Below are positions 22,046-44,100 of a stretch of DNA of 64,000 nt, piece by piece; positions within the stretch are counted from its first letter, which is position 1, and the number at the start of each line of letters is the position of its first letter. The translations under genes and the position numbers were made by a program. The stretch is from Xiphophorus maculatus (lineage: Eukaryota > Chordata > Actinopteri > Cyprinodontiformes > Poeciliidae): NCBI RefSeq assembly GCF_002775205.1, contig NC_036447.1, positions 4,824,501-4,888,500 of the forward strand. Direction: 5' to 3'. The notes beneath the pieces were generated by a model. It was not told the origin of the DNA, searched no databases, and worked only from the letters and a program-made list of their open reading frames with translations.

Positions 22046-23084
22046 TTTATAATTCCACTGATATTAATGTGGTGGAGATGTGTGGCTGTTTGTTGAAATC
22101 AAAGATCTGTGGAAACCAAAAATGTTGTAGCAACCTCACAAGGGGACATCAAAATTGTTGGGGATCAGAACTCGCTTCGACGTTTGGCTTATGTAATTAT
22201 TACAAATTGTAATCCATAATTTATTATTAATTAATAAATCCAGGCTCAGTCCCTGATGAGGGAATGAAGAAACTCTTCACACAACAAGGAATGATCACTG
22301 ATATGCTTATTTATTATTGTTTCCTTCACAAATATCTACTGGCTGAAACTTTTTGTGTTATCTAGAACTGTTTACTAATGTTTCACCATCATTAACTGCT
22401 GCTCCCATGAATGAATACTCTATCTCAAAATTGTGATATTGGCTTATGCTAACACATGCAAAAATAAAAAATAACTGAACAGAAATGCATATGTAAAAAT
22501 GCACAGAAACGTTCAAATGAATTAAATAAACAATTGTTTCAATAAATATTCAACTGTATTTAATGCATGGGCAAGTAATAATCACAATATGCTTAAACAA
22601 TATATAACCATTAAATCTGACTTCTATTCATTTCTGGTTATTGTCCTGTGTTAGCAGCACATCCTGACTTTATTTTATCTGTCAGCCAGACCCTCCAAAT
22701 TCAATGGGTAACTGTGCTGTACTGTTACAATGAAATGCACTGTAAACAGATATTTACCCATGTATTAAATACATTTAAATATTTATTGAAACAATTACAC
22801 ATTTAATTCATACATGAACTTTTATGTACATTTTTACATATGTTTCTCTGTTCAGTTATTTTTTTATTTTTGCATGTGTTAGCATAAGCATTATAAAGCC
22901 CACCAGGTTTATGTTATGTTTATGACAGTGTCATGTTAGTCTTATGCACACCACTTCAAATAAAGTGTTAACTAACTTTCTTATATGATGTTCAAAAAGT
23001 CAGAAAATAAGGAAAATGCCATGCACTATGTAAAAATACAATTTAATTTCTTTTCTCTCTATCTTTTAGCTTTTGACTACAGCT

Positions 23085-32037
<8,953 letters not shown>

Positions 32038-32258
32038 ATTTTGGGAATGAAACCATTTCATTTCATCATGTAACATTAACTCACTAAATCTGATAGAAAC
32101 TCACAATTTATACTTAATCACTCAGCTTTGTTAAAGACCTAGCTAAATGTGTATTTAACATACAATGAAAAAAAAATCAAGATTCTGTGTAACATTTAAT
32201 CACAAGAAATAACTACGCTTTAATACATGAATCCAGAAATTGTGTTCCCTTTAATGAC

Positions 32259-32264
32259 AATAAA
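32259..32264 (+). terminator. Polyadenylation signal of perforin copy 3
   Basis: AATAAA about 225 nt after the stop, in the same context as the signal of copy 1 at 2953-2958. Confidence 0.65.
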
Positions 32265-32320
32265 ATTTGTGAAATTGCAACAAGTTGTTGACTTCATATA
32301 TTTTCAACAAATCTTGTATT

Positions 32321-32660
32321 ATCCATCCATCCATCCATTTTCAAACACCCTTGTCCCTAGTGGGTTTGGGAGGTGCTGGTGCCTCTCCAGCTAACGCTCC
32401 GGGCGAGAGGCGGGGTCACCCTGGACAGGTCACCAGTCTGTCGCAGGGCAACACAGAGACATACAGGACAAACAACCATATACACACACACTCACACCTA
32501 TTGAAAATTTAGAGAGACCAATTAACCTAAAAGTCATGTTTTTGGACTGTGGGAGGAAGCGGAAGTACCCGGAGAGAACCCATGTATGCACAGGGAGAAC
32601 ATGCAAACTCCATGCAATAAGACCCCGGGCTGGGAGACGAACCCAGGACCTTCTTGCTGC
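32321..32660 (+). repeat. Dispersed teleost repeat, LINE-3'-end type
   Basis: It begins with a CCATCCATCCATCC run. It contains CTGTCGCAGGGCAACACAG, GACTGTGGGAGGAAGC and CCAGGACCTTCTTGCTGC, a string of motifs I recall from a very common fish repeat. A short relative is at 62,535-62,610. It is absent from the copy 1 flank, so it inserted after duplication. Small ORFs here are spurious. Confidence 0.65.
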
Positions 32661-33613
32661 AATGCAACAGTGCTACGTAGTGCACAGTCCCAAATCTTGT
32701 ATAAGCTGTATGAATTATGTCTTGTATGTGTTACTATAAAAGAGAGAGACGTAGTTACATTACCAGAAGAGTCGCAAAACTATTTGGTCAAGACCGTCTA
32801 TATGCAACAAAGCTGAGAACAAGGGGACATATTTTTCAACCTGATCATTGTTTCATTACAGTTTTATGGTTAAAGTCAAGAGGCACAGATGAAATTTATT
32901 AATTGAAATTATCTTTCATCATGTAGTCATGTTTCAAACAATGAAGACATCTCGTGAGCCAGAATGTTCAATGTTTTTTATTATTCTTATTACATAAAAG
33001 GTCCAGGCACCACAGTTTCCTCATTCCCTTCTGGCCTGTGATGATTTAGAAAAGCAAAAAGGTTTTCCTGTTATTCCTTGACCTAACACTGCACACATCA
33101 GTAGGATTGCTTGTTTGAAGTTGCTTTCAAATCTGTTATATTGGAATGCATTTTTTACTAAATAAATTAGTAGGATAACTAACTCCATCTCTCTTAAAGT
33201 CTTTGGAATAGGCAGCAAAAACCACCGCAGCTTCCAGTCCTCTCAGTCCTACCTTTGAGGAAACAGATACGTATTCTTAAAAACGTCTGGCTTTCCTCGC
33301 TGTTTGCTCCTATGTCACTTGTATCCAGTGTTATCTGTAAAATAACTGTGTTCCTAAAATGTTCAAAACTGATCTAAAGTCAAACAGTCTGCTGCAAGTA
33401 ATTCAAAAAGGAGACAACGTGCACATAAACCTGCTCTTCAAGTTCAACTTCTGTAGCATAAAACCAAACTTCTGCAGAAGCCAAAATAATTAAATAGTGA
33501 AGGAGTCCACTGTAACAACCTCGCTTTGAATGTGTGAAGCCAAAGCAGCTATCAGAGTCCAAGAGGCATAAATTGGGTTAAAAAGAATTCAAATTTCTCT
33601 AATGACCCTCCAG

Positions 33614-34559
33614 TAGGGCTGGGCGATGGGACTTAAAAATAAAATATTTTTTTGTACTAGATCCGATGTTAATCCATTTTATTCTTCTTGCTCTCTTTTG
33701 TAAAAAAAGAAATTACAAATGAGAGAAAATAATTTCAAAAAGTGGCTATTATATCAGTCAATTGTATGAAGGAGTATTAGGGCCAGGCTACAAAGACTTT
33801 GATTCATTACGAGAATATTGTAGAAATATTAGAAGAATATGCAATTTTACCAGACAAAAAGTTGTTTTAATGAGAAAAAATACAACAGTGCATTAGGGCC
33901 ACCAACGATAGAAAAAAGGAGTATGTTCCACCAAAAACTCAGAAATGTTCTATTAAAAACAGAAATTTCTGAGATCCAAAAGTCAAAAATTTAAATTGAA
34001 AATTAGAAGAAAGAAAATTTCTGAGGTTAATCTAAAGATTTTGGATTTTTTTAGTGGAAATGTATTAGTTTTTTTCTACCTATTATGGCCCAATTACACC
34101 ATTGTAAAAAGTGCTGAAAGTTATCAAGACCTAATGTTAACACGATTGATTCAAAGTCCTGCTACTTATAATTTAGTGCTTATGTGTTAAAAGATTAAAT
34201 ATTTCTATAAAGTATTAAGTATTATCTGTAAAACTTATATCAAAGTATCACTTCACTAATTTTAAATTTTTTGTGTTGAAGTTCTCATAAAATTATTTCT
34301 TTATTTTTCTAATATTATGACTCTATTATCGTATGACTGTATTCTTGTAATATTATGGCTTTATTCTAATAATTAAAAATAAAAATACTGACCCGAATAC
34401 TTTATCATAGAGTTGGTCTTAATTCAAAACCCCAAAAAATCAAAGCTGTAAGTCAAGCACGATGGCGGCCCTCTGCATGCTAATGTCACTCTAAAGTATG
34501 AAACCCAAGGAGAGCGTTGGTGAAAAAAAATCAAACATTTGATGCATTGCCCAGCCCTA
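33614..34559 (+). mobile_element. hAT-type non-autonomous transposon with 8-bp target duplication
   Basis: The element starts TAGGGCTGGGC and ends GCCCAGCCCTA, so the ends are inverted. CCCTCCAG flanks it on both sides (33,606-33,613 and 34,560-34,567), the 8-bp duplication typical of hAT. No transposase is encoded. A MITE-like segment sharing GGAGTATTAGGGCCAGG begins near 33,773 inside it. A mutated relative is at about 5990 in the copy 1 flank. Confidence 0.7.
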
Positions 34560-34567
34560 CCCTCCAG

Positions 34568-35144
34568 CTGTTAGGGTCATTGTGATGTTACATGATACAA
34601 GCTGCAAAACATTAACATAAATGGGAGTCAGAGGGCTACCTCACCCTAATTTTCAAATTCAGCAGCCTCAGCTTTAGGAGGAGGACAGGAAGCTGCCAAA
34701 CAGAAGCATGAGAAGTGGAAATATCCAGTAGAGAACTTCGTCCAAGCTGTGGCATAAACACAAACTACTGTAAGAACACAAAGCTTTGGTGGGGCCCATT
34801 AAATCAGGCCTCCGAATTTTGGAAAAGTCAGCAGGCTTCAGCTGATTCATAAGAGGAGGAAGTGAAACATGAAGTGCAATAAGCAGCATGTGGTGGCAGC
34901 GTCCATCTTATCCTTGGACATCTGCAGGAACAGGAAAGGAAATTCGTCCCGCAACGCGACAAACATCACAACGATTCATCTGAGGGTTTTAGAAAAAGAA
35001 AAGAAAAAACCTGAAAAGCTCAACAGCAAAAATCAAAGTCAAGGTTTAGCAGGATGAAAAATAAAATGATGCCTTGATGTTGGAAAAATGTTGCTGAGTT
35101 GACTCCCATCGTCATCATCATCTGGGCCAGAGCCTCTTCCTCTG
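34568..35144 (-). other. 3' flank / probable 3'UTR of ero1b
   Basis: Downstream of the ero1b stop on the minus strand. No clear AATAAA was located close to the stop, so the transcript end is undetermined. The minus ORF at 34674-34889 shows no recognisable features. Confidence 0.35.
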
Positions 35145-38100
35145 TTACCTCTTCTCCTTCAACATCAGGCGGAAGTTGTGCAGCTGATATATACTGGTGG
35201 ACAACCTGTAACAGCAGAGAAAGATTATACTGAGCATGCTCCAACTGGACCGTTTAGCTACACAGCAACGGTTGCTATGGGAACCTACCTGCCAAAGGCG
35301 TTCATTAAAGCCACTATTTCCTGCCGACTGAGCTGGAAGCCCTTTGACGGGCTGTGTTCTGGTAAGTTCTGGATCTCCCTTTCAGAGAAGAGGATCTTTA
35401 GAGCCGTGCCCAGACCCTGAGTCTGCACACAACAGAAAGCTGACTCAGTTGGCAGAAAAGAAAAACTTTTTACACTGATTAGAAGAACATTACTGAGGTA
35501 TCTTCAAGTCAACTGGTTCTACAACCTGAACTCCAGAAAACTCAAAGTGAAAATTAAAAGACGTTCCAACCACATGAACCAATATTTTTATTCACAGCAG
35601 AACATAAACAGCATAATAAATGTTTCAACTGAAAAACTTTATAATACTTTACACATGGGCTGGATGATTAAACAATAAAATCAATACTACAATGGAGTAT
35701 TAGGGCCAGGCTAAAAAGAAATTATGAGAAATAAGTCATAATATCACATAATATTTTTGACTTTATCCTCATATTACTGCAACTTTAGTCAAGTATTACT
35801 TTGACTTTATTCTCATAATGTTATGACTTTATTCTGAAAATATTTTTGACTTTATCCTGGAAATATTTTGACTTTATTCTCCTACAACTTTATTCTTGTA
35901 ATTTTTTTTTTTATGTATATATTTATTTTTTACCCTGGCCTTAATACTCCCTCATACTATGCACACGTGATCAATATGAATAGAAAATAAGTCCGATAGA
36001 ATTTTACTGAACTCTGATCCAGAACGGAACGGCATTCTGGGGGATGTAGGCAGAGGAAAGGCTTTAGCTTCACAACCTCTTTGGTGGCATCAACTCACTC
36101 ATTTATTGGTTACCTAGCAACAACCTGATGAGTAAAGAGAGAGCGAGACTGACCTGCAGCTTTCCCCAGAGCCGACACTTACTGCAGCCCACGCAGTCCA
36201 TAATCCGGGAAATGTTTTTGAAATGGAGCCGGAATTCCTCCTGAATGACAGAAAAGGAGACATGGATGTCCAGAGTTCATTTATTAAGCTGGATTTATTG
36301 GTAAATTAACTTATATTGCCATTTTATAGTCATATCGACCGTTCAACATGACTTTTAAAAAAAGTGTTGTTCACCTAGATGACCTCACAATGCTCACATG
36401 TTCACAAAAAGATGCAAAACTCTGCAGGCAAGTCCTGGTTAAGTGACTTCTCAAGAACAACATTACATATGGAAGTGGAGGGGGGTTATGTGGATACAGG
36501 TTGGTCTCTACCAACCTGTATTTTGCTCCTCTGAACTATTAAATATAATCGTGGGTTGCTGTGGTGGCGCAGGGGCAAAGCACAACCCGCGTACTGAGGC
36601 CTTGGTCCTCGTGCCGGTGGTTGTAGGTTCGACTCCCAGCCTGGCGACATTTGTTGCATGTCCCTCTCTCATTACCCTCTTTCCTGTCGAACTTCTTTCA
36701 AATAAAGGCCACTAGAGCCAACAAAACCTTTAAAAAACATAAACCTGTTACGGCTATGATCTACCTGGGGAATTGTAGCTGTCAACCATCATGGTCCACT
36801 ACTGTCAGGTAAAAATACTTTTAACGTTATTCCCTGGAAGGAGAGTTGCTATTCCCTTGACACATCACAACTGAAGTTGCTTTTCAAACCAAATTTATGA
36901 CTAAAAATATGCACACTTATTCACTTCTATACTTATTGTAGCTTTAATTCTCACCTTTAAAGTCTTAGCCTCCATTTTGTGTCCGGCAAACATGGACTTT
37001 TCATCAAAGTGCATTGGGAAACTTCTGGAAGACAAAAAAATCAACAACTGTAAAAACCGTCTCATGAAATCTAAAGCAACAGCAATTATTTTAGTTATTG
37101 ATTAATCTATGGATTATTCTGACAACTGAATAATCTGTAGACCATTCAATTTTTTATTAATGTAGCTTTAGAAATACATTAATAAATTTTTTTATTCCTT
37201 CTAAGTAAGAAAGTAAACATTTTATTACTTAAAATGCAACGATGTAGCATTTGTAACAAAGGATGCATTTGCAGCTAAAAAGATCCACCATTTCTGCTTG
37301 ACATAACATCAATACAGTGCAGAGCTGATTTGTAGATATTTTTTTTAGATTAATGGATTAATAATTGAATCGCAAAAGGTGCCTAATAGGTTTTTTGGGG
37401 GGTTTTAAGCAATTTGGACTGAGTGAGGCTAAAACTGTCACTTGAGGCATTCTGGGTAGAACATATTCACAGAAAAATAAGTTTTATCTTAAATGCAAGA
37501 TGTCTCAATTTTTTGTACATTTTTAGCTTAATACAGCTTTGATGGTGGTGTTCTTTGAGCAAATTACCTTTTTTATAGTTTGTCTGCTCTAGTTAACAAT
37601 TAGCTGATTCATCACAATTAATCATTTCAGCCCTAATCTGCAGCTTCTAAAGAGGATGCAAGTTAATAAAATTATGAGAATCCACAAATAATGCATGTTG
37701 GTATCAAAACTAGTGGAAAGTTTGTGGCGATTTCTTACTTGACCTCATTAAAAATCTGCAGCAGCAGCTCTTTGGTTTCTCCGTCCTCCTCAGAGCTTCC
37801 AGTGTACAGGTTGACGATCGCTCGCTCGAAGTATGGCGCCACCTTGGAGAGCGCGCGCAGCTCTATGAGGTACAGGAAGTAGAGGTTCTTCAGCCGCCTC
37901 GTTCCCTCACCCTTCGTCTCCGCCGTGTCGAAGCGGTGGCGAAACTCCTGGATGTTTGGGCCCCACACCGTGCGGCCCCAGCCCTCTGACATTACAGACA
38001 GAAACACCTCCATTTCAAGGTTATTATACTTAACCAAAACTAACAAAATAACAAAAAATAAAATGGAGAAAACATTTTCATTAACTGAAATAATTTATGG

Positions 38101-41100
38101 GGAAAAACTATAGCTAACTGGAACTATATCACATTTATAAAACTAAAACATACTAAAATTACAGACATAATATCCTTCTTTTTTGTGTTTATCAATCAAT
38201 TTATTAGCTTTTGAACTGATGTGAAACAAATATTTTCCACACACAAGCAGTTTACATCAACAATCTGCAAAATTACGGTATCCCATAATCCTCCTGGCAA
38301 CATTTATGCTAGTCTGCAAAATGGCAACAACAAAATTTGAGAGAAAACACCAGTTGGTCGTTACTCAACAATAACTGAATACATTTTTTTTTAAACGGTA
38401 TCTTCTGTTGAGTGTTCATTACCAATCAATTTAAACATAATCACAATACAATATTTTGACCTTTTTGAATTCAGCACCTAAAAACAAACTAAAACTACCT
38501 CTGTAAATGCTAAAAGGTAACCTAAAACTAAACAACATTTAACTACTAAAAACTAGCAATCACACTAGAATGTAACAACTGAATTACACAAAAACTCACA
38601 ACAAAGTAAAGGTAAACTATAATGAAAAATCCAAAACTATTATAACCATGCCCCATATAATTAGTTGGCATTCATAACATGAATCTGCTAAGAAAGTCTT
38701 TTTTGGAAAACAAAAAGATGGAAATAAATTATTGCGAATGTTGTGGATTATGACTGAATTTAGTGTTTTAAGAGTGTGTTTATGTTCATACCGTCCAACA
38801 AGAACTCTGCACACAGGTGGATGTTGATGCTGCTGTGGAGGCCCGAGATAAGTCGGTAGAAAACTCTTTTTTCCAAACACAAACCTGGACAGAAAGAGAG
38901 CTTGTTTAGTTTTTTATCAAACTGCAAACACCAAAACTATGTGGGATTAAATTCAAACCAACCAACCATCTAAATTAGCTTCTCTTTATCTACTGCGTTA
39001 TAAATGATCATATTAAGAGTCTGCGGAAATGTGATTGTGAATCTTTTTAGCTTCCAAAGTGATGAAGTGACTCGTGGAAAATGCTCTCAGGCCAATGACT
39101 GTTAGCTTTTGGCAGAAGTTGGGAGCTAAAAACTGAACTCAAGTAAGAGTAGAACCACTTCAACATATCTTTATTCTAGCTAAAGTTAAAATTCGCTGTC
39201 CAAGAAATTACTCAAGTAAAAGTAAAAAAGTATTTAGTAAAAGGTACTGAGTAACTGATCAAAACACTTAATATTCAAAAATAACATACATAATCAAATG
39301 CATCAAAATATAAAGTTACGTGGAAATTTGGGTATTTTAAAGCTCAAAATTAAAATAAGTCATACAGACAACATAATTACAAAACCAAGCAAAAGAAAAA
39401 TGTTTCCAAATCTGTTTCTATCAATATAAAACTTACAAAACTTTAACAAAAACTGCAGGTGTGTGTGAACATGATTGTTCTTCTTTCAATGAAGAGAATC
39501 TAGAAATTTTACTCAAATAATAGTAGTGACACTTTATAATTAAATTACTCTAACAAAATTCAAAAGTATGTCATCGTACAATACTTGTAAAAGTAAAAAT
39601 TTTTCCAAAAAGTTACTGAAGTAAATGTAACTGAGTAAATGAAAATAGTTACTAGCCCTGATATCTACTGTTGTTTTCTTCCAAACATTTAAATGACAGG
39701 TGATCAAAACATATTTTTTCTTGTCACATTTCTTCCTGGTTTTCCACTTTCATTCCAGTTTTGAGCTCTAACTGCCAAAGTTTCTTGCTTGACATCAACA
39801 ACAAATACATTCTTATCAAAAGCTTATTTTCCCACCTGTAATGTCCACCAAATAATTCCAGGTTCTAAAATTGTCAGCTACAGAAACAGATCTGGAGAGT
39901 TTGTTACTTTACATCTTTTTGTACCCTGGAGGTGGAAAAGTGAATCAAATAAAATTACTGGCATTAAATGAACTCACCTTCCAGCCACTTGTAAAAGCCT
40001 TCCCCTGTGGCGCCAGAAACAGAAGTAAAGATTCTTAATCTGAGTTCACAATTAAAAATGACGTCTTGTGCAGCCAGTTGTTTCACTCACCATCATCGTC
40101 TCCTGAAAACAGAGCAATAAAGAAAAGAAATTTACATTAAGGTCATTAAAATAATAATATTTAATGTGGAATGTTTCGTTTAGTGGTGGCCATTTTGCCC
40201 CCATGATGCATTCATGTCAAAACGTACATTAGACTACTAATGTATGAATAGACTTAATCCACTCCAACTAGCATCCCTAACTCTTGTATATATACTGTTA
40301 CTAATTACAATTTGTCAAATGATAAAATCTATTTTTAATCACCTTTAATAAAAACCCCAGTGCAAACAAATTATAAACTTTATGCTGACGCTTATCTATT
40401 ACTCTCACTGAGATCTTTGATTTTACTGTCTGTTGTTCCTTGTTGGTTTTCCTGCTGAAGTGTTTTTTGTTTTTTTTTACTTGTCTCTGACCAGATCAGG
40501 GGAATTTAACAGACATTGAATAACTCTGAACATCTAATATCTGCACTGATTTCCTGCTTATGTTGAACATAATATGTTTCCTCAGTAAATGCAGCTCTAA
40601 AATTGTTAAAATGAACACCAGTTTTCAGTGTTCATAGAGAGTCTGCTCCAGTCTCAAATGAACATGGTTTCAGTGGCGGTGCTGTCCATGGTGCTGAACT
40701 GGACTTTTTTTTTTTTTTAATTGAAAAAAAAAAGAAAAGGCTAAATATTATTTTTGCGCCACTCATGATGGCAGAATGCAAGAGCAGCTCTGTTACATTA
40801 GTTCTAATAATTTTCTAGACTATTTTTTTTTGTTGAGCTCTGGACAGTTATTCCCTTTATTCTGAATGCTGTGCAGCTGGAAGGATTTTTGCTCACATTT
40901 ATTTTTGGACAGTTATGATGCGTAACCGTTTACTATTTGGTGCATCTGATTACAAATAAAAACAAACGTTGTGTCATGTTGGACATTATTATTGTTTAGT
41001 TTTCTTTCTAATGGGTCTTTCAGGATATTACTGAATCTCTGTTAGTGTCACTTTAATCTTTAAATTGTATGTTTGCTATTTATGGACCTGGCAGCGTTTC

Positions 41101-44100
41101 ATTGAACTGTTTACATCCACTCTTATTGTTTCCTTGCGTTTTGTTTTTGTTTGACAGTTTTAAGAAAGACCAACTTTAACCAATCTCTGAAGCTGTGTGA
41201 GGTTCCTTGCTGCCTCAAAGGCGCCATCACCATCCCAGTTCCCACAAAGCACTCCGTTACAGGATTGAATTACTCCAGACCTGCCACACGGTTGGCTGTG
41301 GTCATGAAATTCTTTGAGCAACTGGTTCTGACGTCACGGGCCCCCTGCAGGGCCCCTTGCCGTTTCATTAAATTCAACAGTTAATCAGACAATGCAGGTT
41401 TACACTTCATCCTGCACCATCACCACTATCCAGGCACTTCAGCCTGAATGTGACCTAGCATGTTTTGGTCCATTAATGTAACTAAGTTTGATTTCATGAA
41501 TTCACAAAATAATTTGATTCTTTCTTTTTTTTAATTGAATGTTCTGTCTGTGTCCATTAGGTGATTTTAAACCCAGTTTTCCAGGTTTTTGGGGGGGTTT
41601 TGCCTTCCACTCCAAACACTTAGACTTGACTTACCTCTACTGGGAGCCAAAGGGTTCAGAGGTCGGTATACTGATCTGGGCCTGCCACAGAAAAGCAAAC
41701 ATTTATTAAACACGCACAGACAACTGAGAAAAACTTTGTTTTGTTGCCAAATGTCTAGCTCACTGGTCTGCAACCTAAGACTCTTTAGATATCCCTCTGT
41801 GGCTCTTAACGTGCTTAATAACTGAGCAATATTTTAAAATGTAAAATTGTAACATTGCCACCAGAAAATTGCATTTATTGTGCAATAATATGAAACAATT
41901 TTTTGTCAATAAGATGCAAACTACCTTGAAAGAAATATCTTAAATTTGGAAACAAAATTGTAATTTTTGCTCTGTAATTTTAAAATCTAAGCAGTTTTCA
42001 TATGTTATGTGTTATAAAAACAAGCGATTTGGTTTTAAATTCATGTTTTGTTTGTGGCTCTGAGCTTCAGCCTGAACCCTGAATGAAATGTGACAGCGCT
42101 AATGTTTGTCTGGTCTCACTTGAAGCAGTTTTCCTCATAGATGCTGTTCCACACTCTCCATGCAGAAGCCCCTTTATAGCCGGTGTATCGCTCTGGATTC
42201 AGCAGCAGATCCACATACTCGGCGTCTGGAGAGGTTTCATCTGAAATAATCCACACATAGTAATATATAAATGTTTTGTGGTTCTTATTTCTCCCATCAA
42301 TAAAGACTCCTCTTTATGCAGCACTAATTTAGCTTTAATTTCCAGTTTACATCCTGCATTACCAACCAGAAGAAACAAAGAGTCTTTCTTCATCCGAACC
42401 ACTTTAATGTTGACTGAGGAAGATTCTACATCCTCCACTTTTTGTGCTGCTTCAACCATTCAACTTTCACCATAATCTGCTCATTCAGGACATTACGGCT
42501 ACATATTTTGATATTCACATGTTCTACGGTTTAGGAAATATTCAGTTTTATATGATCATCTTGGGCCTTGTTGAAATGAATGGAAATTCCCTAATTTCTG
42601 AAAAATTCTGCTACAAACATTACACCCTTTCACGCCTAACTACTTCCACATACTTTCAGCTAGAAACGGTATTCAAACTTTAAAATATAGTCATATCTAG
42701 GCCTGTCACGATAGCAAATTTTCCTGAGCGATTAATTGTCTCAAAAAATTATTGCGATAAACGATAATATTGTCTGAAGACCTTTTTACACTGATTTAAT
42801 GGAAATGACGTAATAATGCATGTGATTTCCTGCCAAAGATAGATACACTTTATTTTCAAAAGAATATGTAACACTGGAGCTGATAAACAAAATAAACAAA
42901 ACAACCAAAAACAAAAATAAAATGGATTCTCAGTCTCCATTAACAAAAAATGTACTTGATAAAAACTAAACAACATAAAACCAAAGTGGAAATAAATACT
43001 GCCTTCAACCAAAAGAGTGCAGATTATGAAGTCTGTATATTATGTTGCCCTTCAGTAATAATTAGATTTAAATAGAGAAGATGGGCACATCGACTACCTG
43101 ATGCAATAGTTCACACTACATGATTTTTGCTCCTATTTTTCCCCTTATGACAATCTTAGAAAGTTGGTCTTTCTAAGATTGTGTGGTGTGTTACGGTAGA
43201 TCGTCGTTGCCGCTCCGATCTAAATCAGGGATTTTCCCCGACTGGGAGCTTAACGCAGCCTGTTGAATGTGACAGGTAGCCAATCAGAAAGCGAGGATTC
43301 TCCTCAGTGTTTTCTGAGGGGAAATTACCTCGGCGAATCCCAAACAGCTGACACGGCGCAACCCGAAGTCCAGCCGACGTGGAAACAACATTAATGTTTA
43401 TTCAACATGCAAAGAATATAGAAATGACAAGAGGAGGAGTTGGAGCGAAATTGCTACCGCAGTTGATAAACCCGGTAACTTTTCAGCTGTTCTTCGTTAA
43501 CGTGACGTAAATAGGTTATAATGATTTTCATTCAGTCAGGACTTTACGCTGACACTAGCCACATGCATTGCAGGTAGATTGTAGTAAAGCATTGATTAGT
43601 GCCTGGTTTTAAAATTAGTTAACTGAACTTGTAGCCATTATTTTGTGCCCATTGTTGGACACCACACGGCAGGAACGAACCCGATCGAACCTTTATACCT
43701 AGGATTTCTGTCGGCTAATATGTGATCTGTCAGGTTTTGAAAATGGGCCGACAATCGGCCGACAGCTCTAAGATCCTGTCGTGTGCGCTGGGCTTTACAC
43801 TAAGGAAATGAGGAAGGGAGGAGTCAGTGGAGAGCACCGGAGTTGAGCTTTTTTTCATTCAGTGTCATCAACAGAAAGAGAAAAAGGCCGGAAGAGACGA
43901 TAATGCCGATATTTGAAATGACGTCGATAGTTTTAATTTATCGTACGATTAATCGATTTATCGTTTATCGCGACAGGCCTAGTCATATCCCTTAACTTCT
44001 TCTGTTTATTTCAGCTTTTTCATATCTTTTACAGATTTCATATCAGACACATATATTACACATATTAGTCACTAGAATTATTTATGTTTGCTGAACATCC

